A DNA stretch of 64,000 bases from Anaerolineae bacterium (GTDB lineage Bacteria; Chloroflexota; Anaerolineae; 4572-78; J111), in contig JAKLJP010000011.1 in NCBI GenBank assembly GCA_023151115.1, forward strand, positions 124,001-188,000. The letters are read 5' to 3'. Under the pieces are notes generated by a model. It had not been told where the DNA came from. It saw only the letters and a list, made by a program, of their open reading frames with translations, and searched no databases. This document shows positions 17,123 to 23,995 of the stretch, piece by piece. Numbering within the stretch: position 1 is the stretch's first letter; every line of letters begins with the position of its first letter. The position numbers and the translations under genes are program-made.

Positions 17123-17368
17123 CCAAATTTGGACTATGTGTTTCTTGACCTGGCCGGTTTTGCGAGGAAAAAGCGGAAATCTTCCTTTAATTATAGACGA
17201 AAATACGCCAAAACGCATAGTGATGGATGTCATTTAATCTACCGCCGATAATCATATTATTCTCGTAAGAAGGGAAGGCGCTTTTTTTGCAAATCCCGTT
17301 TTTTACCGTGAAAGGAGGTAATAAAACTTAGTTAAATCCTATTTGGGTAACATCCTGCCATCAGGTAG

Positions 17369-17390
17369 GTTGAGGTAAAGCTACCTCAAC
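17369..17390 (+). promoter_or_regulatory. Leader hairpin upstream of the DUF2193-like gene
   Basis: GTTGAGGTA-AAGC-TACCTCAAC: perfect 9-bp stem, 4-base loop, 50 bp before the start codon. No T run follows, so it is not a terminator. The rest of 17020-17440 is AT-rich with two SD-like AGGAGG patches (about 17312 and 17425) but no recognisable small gene. Confidence 0.55.
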
Positions 17391-17440
17391 ACATTTTCAA
17401 AGAAGAAGATTGTGTTCAACGATGAAAGGAGAATTAAATC

Positions 17441-18985
17441 ATGTCAAAAGCTATCCATGAAGCAATGGTCAAGCAAGCCATGGCGGCCCTCAACGCCGAT
17501 GTAAAGAACATTAAGGCCAAGCGCGGGACTCAATTCAAAATTACCGATGCGCAGCCCTATGTTGACGCTGTTAATGGCATGAAGGCCGTTGACAATGAAT
17601 TGCCCGAAGTGATTGCCCTCCATGTCGACTCGGTTAATGCCCACTATGAAATCCTTAAATCCCTGACCGAGACTGTCCGCCCCGAAGACGACCCCTTTGT
17701 GGAACATTACCAGACCGGCCCCATCATGGAAATCCTCTATGAAGAGCAGCCGGATTTCAAAGCCTCGGTCAAAAAGTTCATTGACGCCATTCCCAAGAAC
17801 CGCGCCCTGATTGGCCGCGAAGCCGCCCGGCTCTATGGCGGCCTGTATGGGCCAACCTGCGTGGTAGATTTTGCCCTCAGCCCCGGCTCAACTGCTAACG
17901 TCGTAAACCGGATTCTAGCCGGCCTGGACATCCCCAAAGATCACAAAAAGACCATCCTGGCAGCCAAATCCTTTGGTATGACCACCTCCTATGGCTTAGG
18001 GGCAGCCTTCAAAGCCTCGGTTGAAGGCGGCAAAACCCTGGATGCAGCCCTGGATGATGAAATTGCCACCCTCCAGATGATCTATGATACCCCCTCGGAG
18101 GCCCAAACCAAGCTGATGCTGGGCCACAACTTAGGCGGGCACGGCGGCCACAACTCCTTCGACACCGCCGAATATCAGAAGCAATACAAAGCCCGTATGA
18201 AGCCGACCGTCAAGGCGGCCCTGGCCAAGGGCGTGCATCCCGGCAACGTGGTCTGCGTACCGGCCTACTGTGTCGGCGATGTGGCTCACCACAACAGCCA
18301 GACTATGTTCAACTTTGCCCAAGACCCGATTGTCATGGCTATCTTTGAAGCCCACACCGCTGCCCTCGAAAGCACCCTGAATCGCGGCCTGGATCAAGGC
18401 TTCAAGAACGAGTACGGCCCGGTTGGGCTGGCCGTTGGCACCGGCGCAGCCTTGATGGCCTATGAATTTCTGTTGGACTACATGCCCATCAACAGCATCA
18501 TCGAACTGCTGGTCAACCGCTTCCACAACATGGTAGCCATGAACCCCAACCGTGACTCCGCTGCCGAGCTGCACAACGTGGATATGATGATGTCCATCTG
18601 GCGCGGCTGGAACATCCTCAAACCCAAACCGCTGGGCAAGGGTGGCGAAATTGACGGGGTCAAGATTGATCTCGGCCCGATTGACAAGCACGAAGTGCTG
18701 TCGAACATCCATCGCTACACCTATCCGCCCTGCGCCATCACCCAACGCGTAGGCACCATGCTCAAGTTCGCCGACTTCCCCTGCTTGCTGACCAGCGAGC
18801 CGGTCACGGCGACCATGCTGACCCACGTCGTCGCCCTGCATCCCGAATCGGCCTCCTTCCCGTATCGCATTGATAAGGATTGGGGCGCCACCGAGTTCCG
18901 CTGGATCAACCTCGGCCTGGGCGTCAACAAAGGCGCGGGCGCCGACCCGGTGGTTGGCTACGAGCAACGCGCGGCGAGTGTTTAA
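17441..18985 (+). CDS. DUF2193-like protein (methanogen-type conserved protein)
   Basis: 514 aa, ATG 17441 after AAAGGAGAA. The sequence is soluble, without signal or membrane segments. From memory it matches DUF2193, a ~500-aa family of unknown function known mainly from methanogenic archaea. Conserved-looking stretches are HVDSVNAHYEIL, TVRPEDDPFVEHYQ, YGPTCVVDFAL, GSTANVVNRIL, VPAYCVGDVAHH and FPCLLTSEPVTATM. Several His/Cys/Asp in those blocks could bind metal or a cofactor. It leads the H4MPT island, 236 bp before mtdB, with a long leader and a strong ribosome site, suggesting high expression. Function is not known; a role in C1 or methanopterin chemistry is inferred only from the neighbours. 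Confidence 0.68.
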   Translation: MSKAIHEAMVKQAMAALNADVKNIKAKRGTQFKITDAQPYVDAVNGMKAVDNELPEVIALHVDSVNAHYEILKSLTETVRPEDDPFVEHYQTGPIMEILYEEQPDFKASVKKFIDAIPKNRALIGREAARLYGGLYGPTCVVDFALSPGSTANVVNRILAGLDIPKDHKKTILAAKSFGMTTSYGLGAAFKASVEGGKTLDAALDDEIATLQMIYDTPSEAQTKLMLGHNLGGHGGHNSFDTAEYQKQYKARMKPTVKAALAKGVHPGNVVCVPAYCVGDVAHHNSQTMFNFAQDPIVMAIFEAHTAALESTLNRGLDQGFKNEYGPVGLAVGTGAALMAYEFLLDYMPINSIIELLVNRFHNMVAMNPNRDSAAELHNVDMMMSIWRGWNILKPKPLGKGGEIDGVKIDLGPIDKHEVLSNIHRYTYPPCAITQRVGTMLKFADFPCLLTSEPVTATMLTHVVALHPESASFPYRIDKDWGATEFRWINLGLGVNKGAGADPVVGYEQRAASV

Positions 18986-18992
18986 GTTTTTT

Positions 18993-19119
18993 ATAACTCC
19001 TCAGACTCATGTCATTTCGAGACCGAAGGTCGACGCGAAGCGTCCCCAGGGCGCACCCCGTAAAAGTAAGGTGTCGGGGATTTCTCCCTGCGGTCGAAAT
19101 GACATGGTTGAGCAGTTAC
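18993..19119. repeat. ~130-bp palindromic repeat, copy 2
   Basis: CATGTCATTTCGAGACCG... ends ..CGGTCGAAATGACATG with flanking TAACTCCTCA and GAGCAGTTAC. It lies between the DUF2193-like gene and mtdB. Confidence 0.85.
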
Positions 19120-19124
19120 GTTTT

Positions 19125-19152
19125 TTGGTTAGTTCGGAGGGGATGATATAAT
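19125..19152 (+). promoter_or_regulatory. Promoter of mtdB
   Basis: TTGGTT (19125-19130), 16 bp, TATAAT (19147-19152). The predicted transcript starts at about 19159, right at a strong hairpin. Confidence 0.6.
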
Positions 19153-19157
19153 ATTTG

Positions 19158-19193
19158 CCCGCGTGCAGGTTGGCCAGATTGCCTGCACGCGGG
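19158..19193 (+). promoter_or_regulatory. 5'-terminal hairpin in the mtdB leader
   Basis: CCCGCGTGCAGG and CCTGCACGCGGG form a perfect 12-bp GC-rich stem with a 12-base loop, ending 28 bases before ATG 19222. It could stabilise the mRNA or be a protein or attenuation site; no T run follows. Confidence 0.6.
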
Positions 19194-19221
19194 TCAAATC
19201 TGCTCAACAAAGGCGGTGTTC

Positions 19222-20079
19222 ATGAAAAAACTCTTGATCCAACTGGATAGTGATAAACATCCCAGCTCATTTGATCGGATCGTGCCGTTTGATGCCGGCG
19301 TTGACGATGTGCTCAGCTACGGCAACGTAACCGTTGAAGATGTGCCGGCCCTGGTGCAAGGCTCCTTTTTTACCCGAGGTATCCCCGATTTAAAGAATAC
19401 GGCCATCTGGATTGGCGGTTCCAATGTGCCGGCGGGCGAGGCTTTGTTGGCGGCTGTTCAAAAAACCTTTTTTGGGCCATTCAAAGTTTCGGTGATGCTC
19501 GACTCCAACGGCTGCAACACCACTGCCGCAACGGCCGTGGCCAAGATTGTCAAGGCGCTGGACGTGCGCGGTCAGCGCGTTGTGGTCGGGGCCGGCACCG
19601 GGCCGGTAGGCATGCGGGCTGCCGGCATGCTGGCCGGTGAGGGCGCTAAAGTTGTTTTAACCTCGCGCAGCCTGGAACGAGCCAAAGCTGCGGCGGATAT
19701 TGTGGCTAAACGTTTTGGCGTTGAAGTTGAAGGGGCAGCCTTGAGCGATGATGCTTCGGCGCGTCAGGTTTTGGCCGGGGCAGTGGCTCTTTTTACCTGT
19801 GGCACGGCTGGGGCGCAGGTGGTCAGCAAAGCTGTCTGGACCAGCACGGCGGGCCTTAAACTCATTGCCGATATCAATGCGGTGCCGCCGCTGGGCATCG
19901 AGGGCATTGATATGAATGACAACGGCAGCGAGCGCGAAGGCCGCATCTCCTTTGGGGCGCTGGGCATCGGCGGACGGAAGATGAAGGTGCATCGCACCTG
20001 TATTGCCAGGCTGTTTGAAGCCAATGATATCCTGATGGACGCCGAGTCAGTCTATCAAGTCGCCAAAGAGTTGGTGTGA
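19222..20079 (+). CDS. mtdB: NAD(P)-dependent methylene-H4MPT dehydrogenase (MtdB)
   Basis: 285 aa, the usual MtdB length. It oxidises methylene-H4MPT from Fae to methenyl-H4MPT with NAD(P)+. Family marks are MKKLLIQLDSDKHPSSFDRIVAFD-like N-terminus (here VPFDAGVDDVLSYG), VMLDSNGCNTTAATAV in the pterin-binding part, a Rossmann glycine loop VVGAGTGPVGMRAAG (residues ~121-135), and FTCGTAGAQ. ATG 19222 is preceded by AAGGCGGTG. Its own promoter and leader hairpin lie upstream and a terminator follows, so it may be transcribed alone, away from the rest of the island. MtdB rather than the F420-dependent Mtd is indicated by the Rossmann loop. Confidence 0.95.
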   Translation: MKKLLIQLDSDKHPSSFDRIVPFDAGVDDVLSYGNVTVEDVPALVQGSFFTRGIPDLKNTAIWIGGSNVPAGEALLAAVQKTFFGPFKVSVMLDSNGCNTTAATAVAKIVKALDVRGQRVVVGAGTGPVGMRAAGMLAGEGAKVVLTSRSLERAKAAADIVAKRFGVEVEGAALSDDASARQVLAGAVALFTCGTAGAQVVSKAVWTSTAGLKLIADINAVPPLGIEGIDMNDNGSEREGRISFGALGIGGRKMKVHRTCIARLFEANDILMDAESVYQVAKELV

Positions 20080-20104
20080 GTAGGAGCGCCCCCAATTTTA
20101 TAAC

Positions 20105-20150
20105 AGACCTGACGGGTCAGCCCGCTGCGTATCCGTCAGGTCTTGTTTTC
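20105..20150 (+). terminator. Rho-independent terminator behind mtdB
   Basis: AGACCTGACGG and CCGTCAGGTCT pair in a perfect 11-bp stem followed by TGTTTTC. It ends only 8 bases before the next start codon. Confidence 0.75.
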
Positions 20151-20157
20151 TAAAAAC

Positions 20158-21309
20158 ATGAATAATCAGGCCGTACCCATTCTGCTGGTAGGGGTAACCA
20201 TGCGCATGCTGGCCGAACTGGCGACCCGCGCCGGCTACCCGGTGATAGCCCTGGACTACTTTGGCGACGCCGACCTAAAAGCCATCTGCCCCAGCCGGTC
20301 ACTGCTGCGCGACTACAATTTGCCTTACAGTGTCTCTGCCCTGGTCAACGCAGCCAGCGATCTGAAAGCCGCTGCGGTGGTCTACAGCGCCAACCTGGAG
20401 AATTTTCCAACCGAAGTAGGGCGATTGGCCCAGGGGCGACAACTGCTGGGCAACACCCCGGATACTTTGGCTCAAGCGCGAGACCCGCTCCGGCTGGCGG
20501 CGGCTTTGCAGGCCAACGGATTCGCCTTTCCAGAAACAATTAGTCCCACTTCAGGCTTGACCCCCAACCCGACCCGGCCCTGGTTGTGGAAACCCCTGCA
20601 CGGCGGCGGCGGGCACGGCGTTCGGCTTTGGCGCAACGGACGCTCGCCCGAGGGAGGGGTGTTTCAGGAACGATTAACCGGACTGGTCGGCTCGGCGGCT
20701 TTTGTGGCCGATGGTCGGCAGGCCGTGGTGCTGGGCTTGACCGAGCAGCTCGTTGGCCGGCGAGCTTTTGGGGCCAGCGGCTTCACTTACTGCGGCAATC
20801 TCACCCCACCGCCCCTGCCGCCCGACGAGTTGAATTCCTTACTCCGGCAAGTCCGTGCCATCGTCTCGCACCTGACCCACACCTTTGGCTTGCGGGGACT
20901 GAATGGGCTGGATTTCATCTGGCGGGGCGGGCGGGTCTGGACGATTGAGGTCAACCCCCGGCCCTCGGCCTCGTTGGAGTTGTTTGAGCTGGTTTACGGG
21001 CTGCGGGTGTTCGACGCGCATGTGCGCTCATTTGAGGGGGAGCTGCCAGATTTCGATCTGGAAAAAGCTTTGATGCAAGGGGCTGCGGCGGGCAAGGCGA
21101 TTGTCTATGCCCCAGCGGATATCAGGCTGGGCGATACTGCCCATTGGCTGAGCGATGGTATCCGCGATGTCCCCCACTCAGGAGAGTTCATCCGGCGGGG
21201 ACAGCCCGTCTGCACGCTCCTGACCAGGGCCAATACGCCGGCCGCCTGTCTACATGACCTTCAAACACGCGCCGCCGAACTGAGACGCCGCTTCGCCTCA
21301 GAAGCGTAG
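20158..21309 (+). CDS. ATP-grasp carboligase-like protein of the H4MPT cluster (COG2232 type)
   Basis: 383 aa from ATG 20158 (TTG at 20143 lies in the terminator stem). An N-terminal PreATP-grasp part (VGVTMRMLAELATRAGYPVIALDYFGD) precedes an ATP-grasp core with KPLHGGGGHGVRLW (the glycine-rich loop), the FQERLTG strand and the Mg-binding LNGLDFIWRGGRVWTIEVNPRPSASLE. Homologues occur in H4MPT/methanofuran gene clusters of methylotrophs and methanogens, where they are predicted to form amide bonds in cofactor synthesis. With no MfnD-type ligase visible here, it could attach glutamate to tyramine, but that is a guess. There is no ribosome site, and a terminator sits directly upstream. Confidence 0.82.
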   Translation: MNNQAVPILLVGVTMRMLAELATRAGYPVIALDYFGDADLKAICPSRSLLRDYNLPYSVSALVNAASDLKAAAVVYSANLENFPTEVGRLAQGRQLLGNTPDTLAQARDPLRLAAALQANGFAFPETISPTSGLTPNPTRPWLWKPLHGGGGHGVRLWRNGRSPEGGVFQERLTGLVGSAAFVADGRQAVVLGLTEQLVGRRAFGASGFTYCGNLTPPPLPPDELNSLLRQVRAIVSHLTHTFGLRGLNGLDFIWRGGRVWTIEVNPRPSASLELFELVYGLRVFDAHVRSFEGELPDFDLEKALMQGAAAGKAIVYAPADIRLGDTAHWLSDGIRDVPHSGEFIRRGQPVCTLLTRANTPAACLHDLQTRAAELRRRFASEA

Positions 21310-21319
21310 TTGGTTATGC

Positions 21320-21348
21320 TTGCCAGCTTTTTGGGTATATATTATGAT
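21320..21348 (+). promoter_or_regulatory. Likely promoter of the formylmethanofuran dehydrogenase gene group
   Basis: TTGCCA (21320-21325), 17-bp spacer, TATGAT (21343-21348), 160 bp ahead of fmdD. The leader then passes through a short-word hairpin. Confidence 0.55.
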
Positions 21349-21384
21349 GACAAACGTCATCCTGTACGGTGGTCAAGAAATTGT

Positions 21385-21487
21385 TACACAGACGCGAAGC
21401 GCACGGAGAAGTCACAGAGTTTCTCAGAGAAATTTTGTGGAACTTCTCTGTGGGCCTCTGTGGAGTCTCCGTGTAGCTCTGTGTTTC
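21385..21487. repeat. Inverted-repeat element in the fmdD leader
   Basis: ACACAGACG...CACGGAGAAGTCACAGAG on the left pairs with CTCTGTGGAGTCTCCGTGTAG..CTCTGTGT on the right. Words of the type CACAGAG/CACGGAG recur. It fills most of the space between the promoter and fmdD. Confidence 0.65.
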
Positions 21488-21509
21488 TGCATTTCGGGAG
21501 AGATAAGTT

Positions 21510-21851
21510 ATGGCCGAAATAATGTCTCTGATTGCCGGTCGCTCCAGCAAGCAGGGGGTTAGCCTGAATGTGAGCAAGCTGGAAGGCGAGTACGTTGAAG
21601 TCACCACGACAGTGGAGATGAACCTGGACGACATGGCCCGGCTGGGGTTAAAGGAAGGGGACAGCGTGCGTTTGCGCTCGGCTACCGGCGAGACAATTGT
21701 GCGCTGCAAGGGCCGCAAAGCCGAGGATTTGCCCGCCGGGATTTTATTTTTGGCCTACGGTCCCACGTCCAGTCAACTGATGGGCAGCGACACCGCCGGC
21801 ACCGGCATGCCCATCTCCAAGAACCTTGAAGTTATCGTTGAGCCGTTGTAG
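21510..21851 (+). CDS. fmdD: Formylmethanofuran dehydrogenase subunit D-like, molybdopterin-dinucleotide-binding domain
   Basis: 113 aa, ATG 21510 after GGGAGAG. The whole protein is one MGD-binding beta-barrel domain (LNVSKLEGEYVEVTTTVEMNLDDMARLGLKEGDSVRLRS, then LPAGILFLAYGPTSSQLMGSDTAGTGMP). In archaeal Fwd/Fmd enzymes this subunit holds one half of the bis-pterin Mo or W cofactor of subunit B. The bacterial Fhc complex of methylotrophs such as Methylorubrum has no such separate subunit (its FhcD is the formyltransferase), so this is an archaeal-like trait. It opens the group D - small protein - B - A - Ftr - C. Confidence 0.88.
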   Translation: MAEIMSLIAGRSSKQGVSLNVSKLEGEYVEVTTTVEMNLDDMARLGLKEGDSVRLRSATGETIVRCKGRKAEDLPAGILFLAYGPTSSQLMGSDTAGTGMPISKNLEVIVEPL

Positions 21852-21858
21852 ATTTTGG

Positions 21859-21943
21859 CCAGGAAGGCTGAGGCTGAGGCTAAGGCTAAGAAGGGCAAAG
21901 CAAGCGTAACCTTATTCTTAGCCTCAGCCTTAGCCTCACCTGG
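21859..21943. repeat. Short-word hairpin (AGGCTGAGGCTAA type)
   Basis: GAGGCT/AAGGCT hexamers on the left (21859-21894) pair with AGCCTCAGCCTTAGCCTC on the right (21910-21943). Confidence 0.7.
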
Positions 21944-22000
21944 AAGCATCGGTTTGGCGGGTGAGTAAATACAAACCAAACATTGCTGGGAGGAAAAACA

Positions 22001-22213
22001 ATGAGTTGGATTGCCGTTGGCGATTGGGCCGAAGAGATGAGCTTGAGACAGGAGCAGCAGCGGCGCGAGCGGCTGAAAGTAGCGGCCAAACATTTCAACC
22101 TTGATATTTTGAGTTTTCTGGGCGACAGGGAACTCGAAGACCAGTTGTTGGCCCGCTACGAAGCGACCGGCCTGTCCTGGCCGGTTATCGAAGAGCCGGA
22201 AGATGAATTATGA
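22001..22213 (+). CDS. Small unknown protein between fmdD and fmdB
   Basis: 70 aa, ATG 22001 after GGGAGG with good spacing. I do not recognise it. It begins MSWIAVGDWAEEM, has a charged helix (RQEQQRRERLKVAAKHFNLD) and an acidic C-terminus (EEPEDEL), and contains no cysteine. It lies in the formylmethanofuran dehydrogenase gene group, so it could be a small accessory or assembly subunit. Confidence 0.7.
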   Translation: MSWIAVGDWAEEMSLRQEQQRRERLKVAAKHFNLDILSFLGDRELEDQLLARYEATGLSWPVIEEPEDEL

Positions 22214-22239
22214 TTTGTGAGACAGGGAGGCGAGAAGTC

Positions 22240-22280
22240 GAAGATAGAAGATAGAAGATAGAAGATAGAAGATAGAAGAT
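22240..22280. repeat. GAAGATA heptamer tandem repeat
   Basis: Five perfect GAAGATA copies (22240-22274) plus a partial sixth. No inverted partner nearby. Too short and uniform for a CRISPR array. Confidence 0.9.
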
Positions 22281-22406
22281 GGAGGGGGTGTTCACGAGCC
22301 TATGGTACGCCACCCGTAATGAAAATCTTAACCTGACACCTGGCACGTGACACTCACCCCTTCGGGTGCGCCGAAGGGCGTGACACTTATTTTCAAAGGG
22401 GAGTCT

Positions 22407-23762
22407 ATGAGTGAAAATATCCGCATTGTCGAAAATGCCACCTGTACCTTTTGTGGCTGTGTCTGTGATGATATGGTCTTGACCGTAGACATGGATGACA
22501 AGCGCATTACCAAGGCCAAAAATGCCTGCGTTCTGGGCAAAGCCTGGTTTTCAGAGCATACGGTCGAGAACCGGCCCTTTGCCCTGGTTGAAGGGCGCGA
22601 AGCCAGCACCGCCGAGGCCATCGAAGCTGCGGCCCAAATTCTGGCCCAAGCCCGCTACCCCATGATTTACGGCCTGAGCGACACCACCTGCGAGGCCCAA
22701 CGCCAGGCCGTGGCCATTGCCGACATGCTGGGGGCGAATATCGGCACCACCACCGAAGTCTGTCATGGGCCGTCGGGCATTGCCTTTCAGGGGGTTGGGG
22801 AAAGCACCGCCACCCTGGGCGAGATCAAAAACCGGGCTGATTTGGTCATCTACTGGGGCGGCAACCCGGCCGAGTCTCACCCCCGCCACTTTTCCAAATA
22901 TTCGGTTACGCCCAAGGGTATGTTCATCCCCAACGGCAAAAAAGATCGCACCGTTGTGCTGGTGGATGTGCGCCGCACGGCCAGCACCCCCGTGGCCGAT
23001 ATTTTTATCCAGGTCAAGCCGCGCCGCGATTTTGAACTGCTGTGGGCCTTGCGCGCCCTGGCCAAAGGCCGTAAGGTTGATCCTGCGGTCGAGCAGATTA
23101 CCGGCGTTTCCCTGGCTGCGATGCAGGATTTGGTCGAGCGGATGAAGAACTGCCGTTACGGGGTGTTGTTCTTTGGCATGGGCCTGACCATGAACCGGGG
23201 GCGACACTTCAACTCCGGCGCGCTGCTGGCCCTGGCCACCGACCTGAACGAATTTACCCATTTTGTAGCCAAGCCGGTGCGCGGCCACGGCAACGTGACC
23301 GGGGCCGATAACGTGCTCTCCTGGCAAACGGGCTTTCCCTTTGCCATCAATTTTAGCCGCGGCTACCCTCGCTTCAACCCCGGCGAGTTTACCGCCGTTG
23401 ACCTGCTGGCCCGCGGTGAAGCCGACGCCCTGCTGGTCATTTCCAGCGACCCGGCCTCTAATTTTCCCCAGGCCGCCATCGAAGCCATGCGCCACATTCC
23501 GGTCATCGTCCTCGACCCCAAGTTTACCCACACCGCCCAACTGTCTCGTGTCGCCTTTACCACCGCCACCTACGGCATCAACGTCCCCGGCACCGTCTAC
23601 CGCATGGATGATGTGCCCATCACCCTCCGCCCGGCCTTCGACTCGCCCTATCCCAGCGACGAGGAAGTGTTAACCGGGATCAAGAACCGGCTGAAGGAGT
23701 TGTTAAAGGAGAGACCGGTTCAGGTGATGCCGCCGCCTTTGGGGAGTAGAAAAGTGGCATAG
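22407..23762 (+). CDS. fmdB: Formylmethanofuran dehydrogenase subunit B (Mo/W catalytic subunit)
   Basis: 451 aa from ATG 22407 (AAAGGGGAG upstream). The subunit carries the formate dehydrogenase-like active site that interconverts formate and CO2 in archaeal Fwd/Fmd. Visible are a [4Fe-4S] motif CxxCGCVC with a fourth Cys (13, 16, 20 and 41) and TEVCHGPSG with Cys119, at the position of the Mo/W ligand Cys118 of methanogen FwdB. RDFELLWALRALAKG and FFGMGLTMNRGRH lie further on. The bacterial FhcB of methylotrophs is reported to have lost the metal cofactor, so retention of the cluster and ligand motifs here, together with a D subunit, suggests a redox-active enzyme. The stop codon lies in the edge of a repeat element. 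Confidence 0.93.
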   Translation: MSENIRIVENATCTFCGCVCDDMVLTVDMDDKRITKAKNACVLGKAWFSEHTVENRPFALVEGREASTAEAIEAAAQILAQARYPMIYGLSDTTCEAQRQAVAIADMLGANIGTTTEVCHGPSGIAFQGVGESTATLGEIKNRADLVIYWGGNPAESHPRHFSKYSVTPKGMFIPNGKKDRTVVLVDVRRTASTPVADIFIQVKPRRDFELLWALRALAKGRKVDPAVEQITGVSLAAMQDLVERMKNCRYGVLFFGMGLTMNRGRHFNSGALLALATDLNEFTHFVAKPVRGHGNVTGADNVLSWQTGFPFAINFSRGYPRFNPGEFTAVDLLARGEADALLVISSDPASNFPQAAIEAMRHIPVIVLDPKFTHTAQLSRVAFTTATYGINVPGTVYRMDDVPITLRPAFDSPYPSDEEVLTGIKNRLKELLKERPVQVMPPPLGSRKVA

Positions 23763-23906
23763 GGCCTTGTGCCCGCCCACAAGGGGCTAAACTACATTAT
23801 TTGAAATGTATTGCATCTATACCCAACGCATTTCAAAATTTCCGTAGCTGACGCATCCCCATACGTCAGCGGACGGCATAGGGATACCGTCCTACAGAAA
23901 TTTTAG
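23758..23906. repeat. Composite inverted-repeat element (CCTTGTGCCCGCCC family), copy 1
   Basis: GGGCCTTGTGCCCGCCCACAAGG..GGCTAAACTAC is followed by TTGAAATGTATTG and by an inner pair around CGTAGCTGACGCATCCC and TACGTCAGCGG. Related blocks lie at 42058, 46817 and 58330-58516. Confidence 0.7.
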
Positions 23907-23995
23907 CGTGCGCTTAGTATAAAACCCAATAGTTTTTATCCTCACGCTGGAGTGCGGACTGCCACCCGCGCCCCACGGAAAGGCAGTGTGACGGT

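Noticed and set aside
22234..22281. Possible CRISPR-like array (GAAGATA repeats)
   Set aside because: The units are only 7 bp with no spacers, and no cas genes are present.
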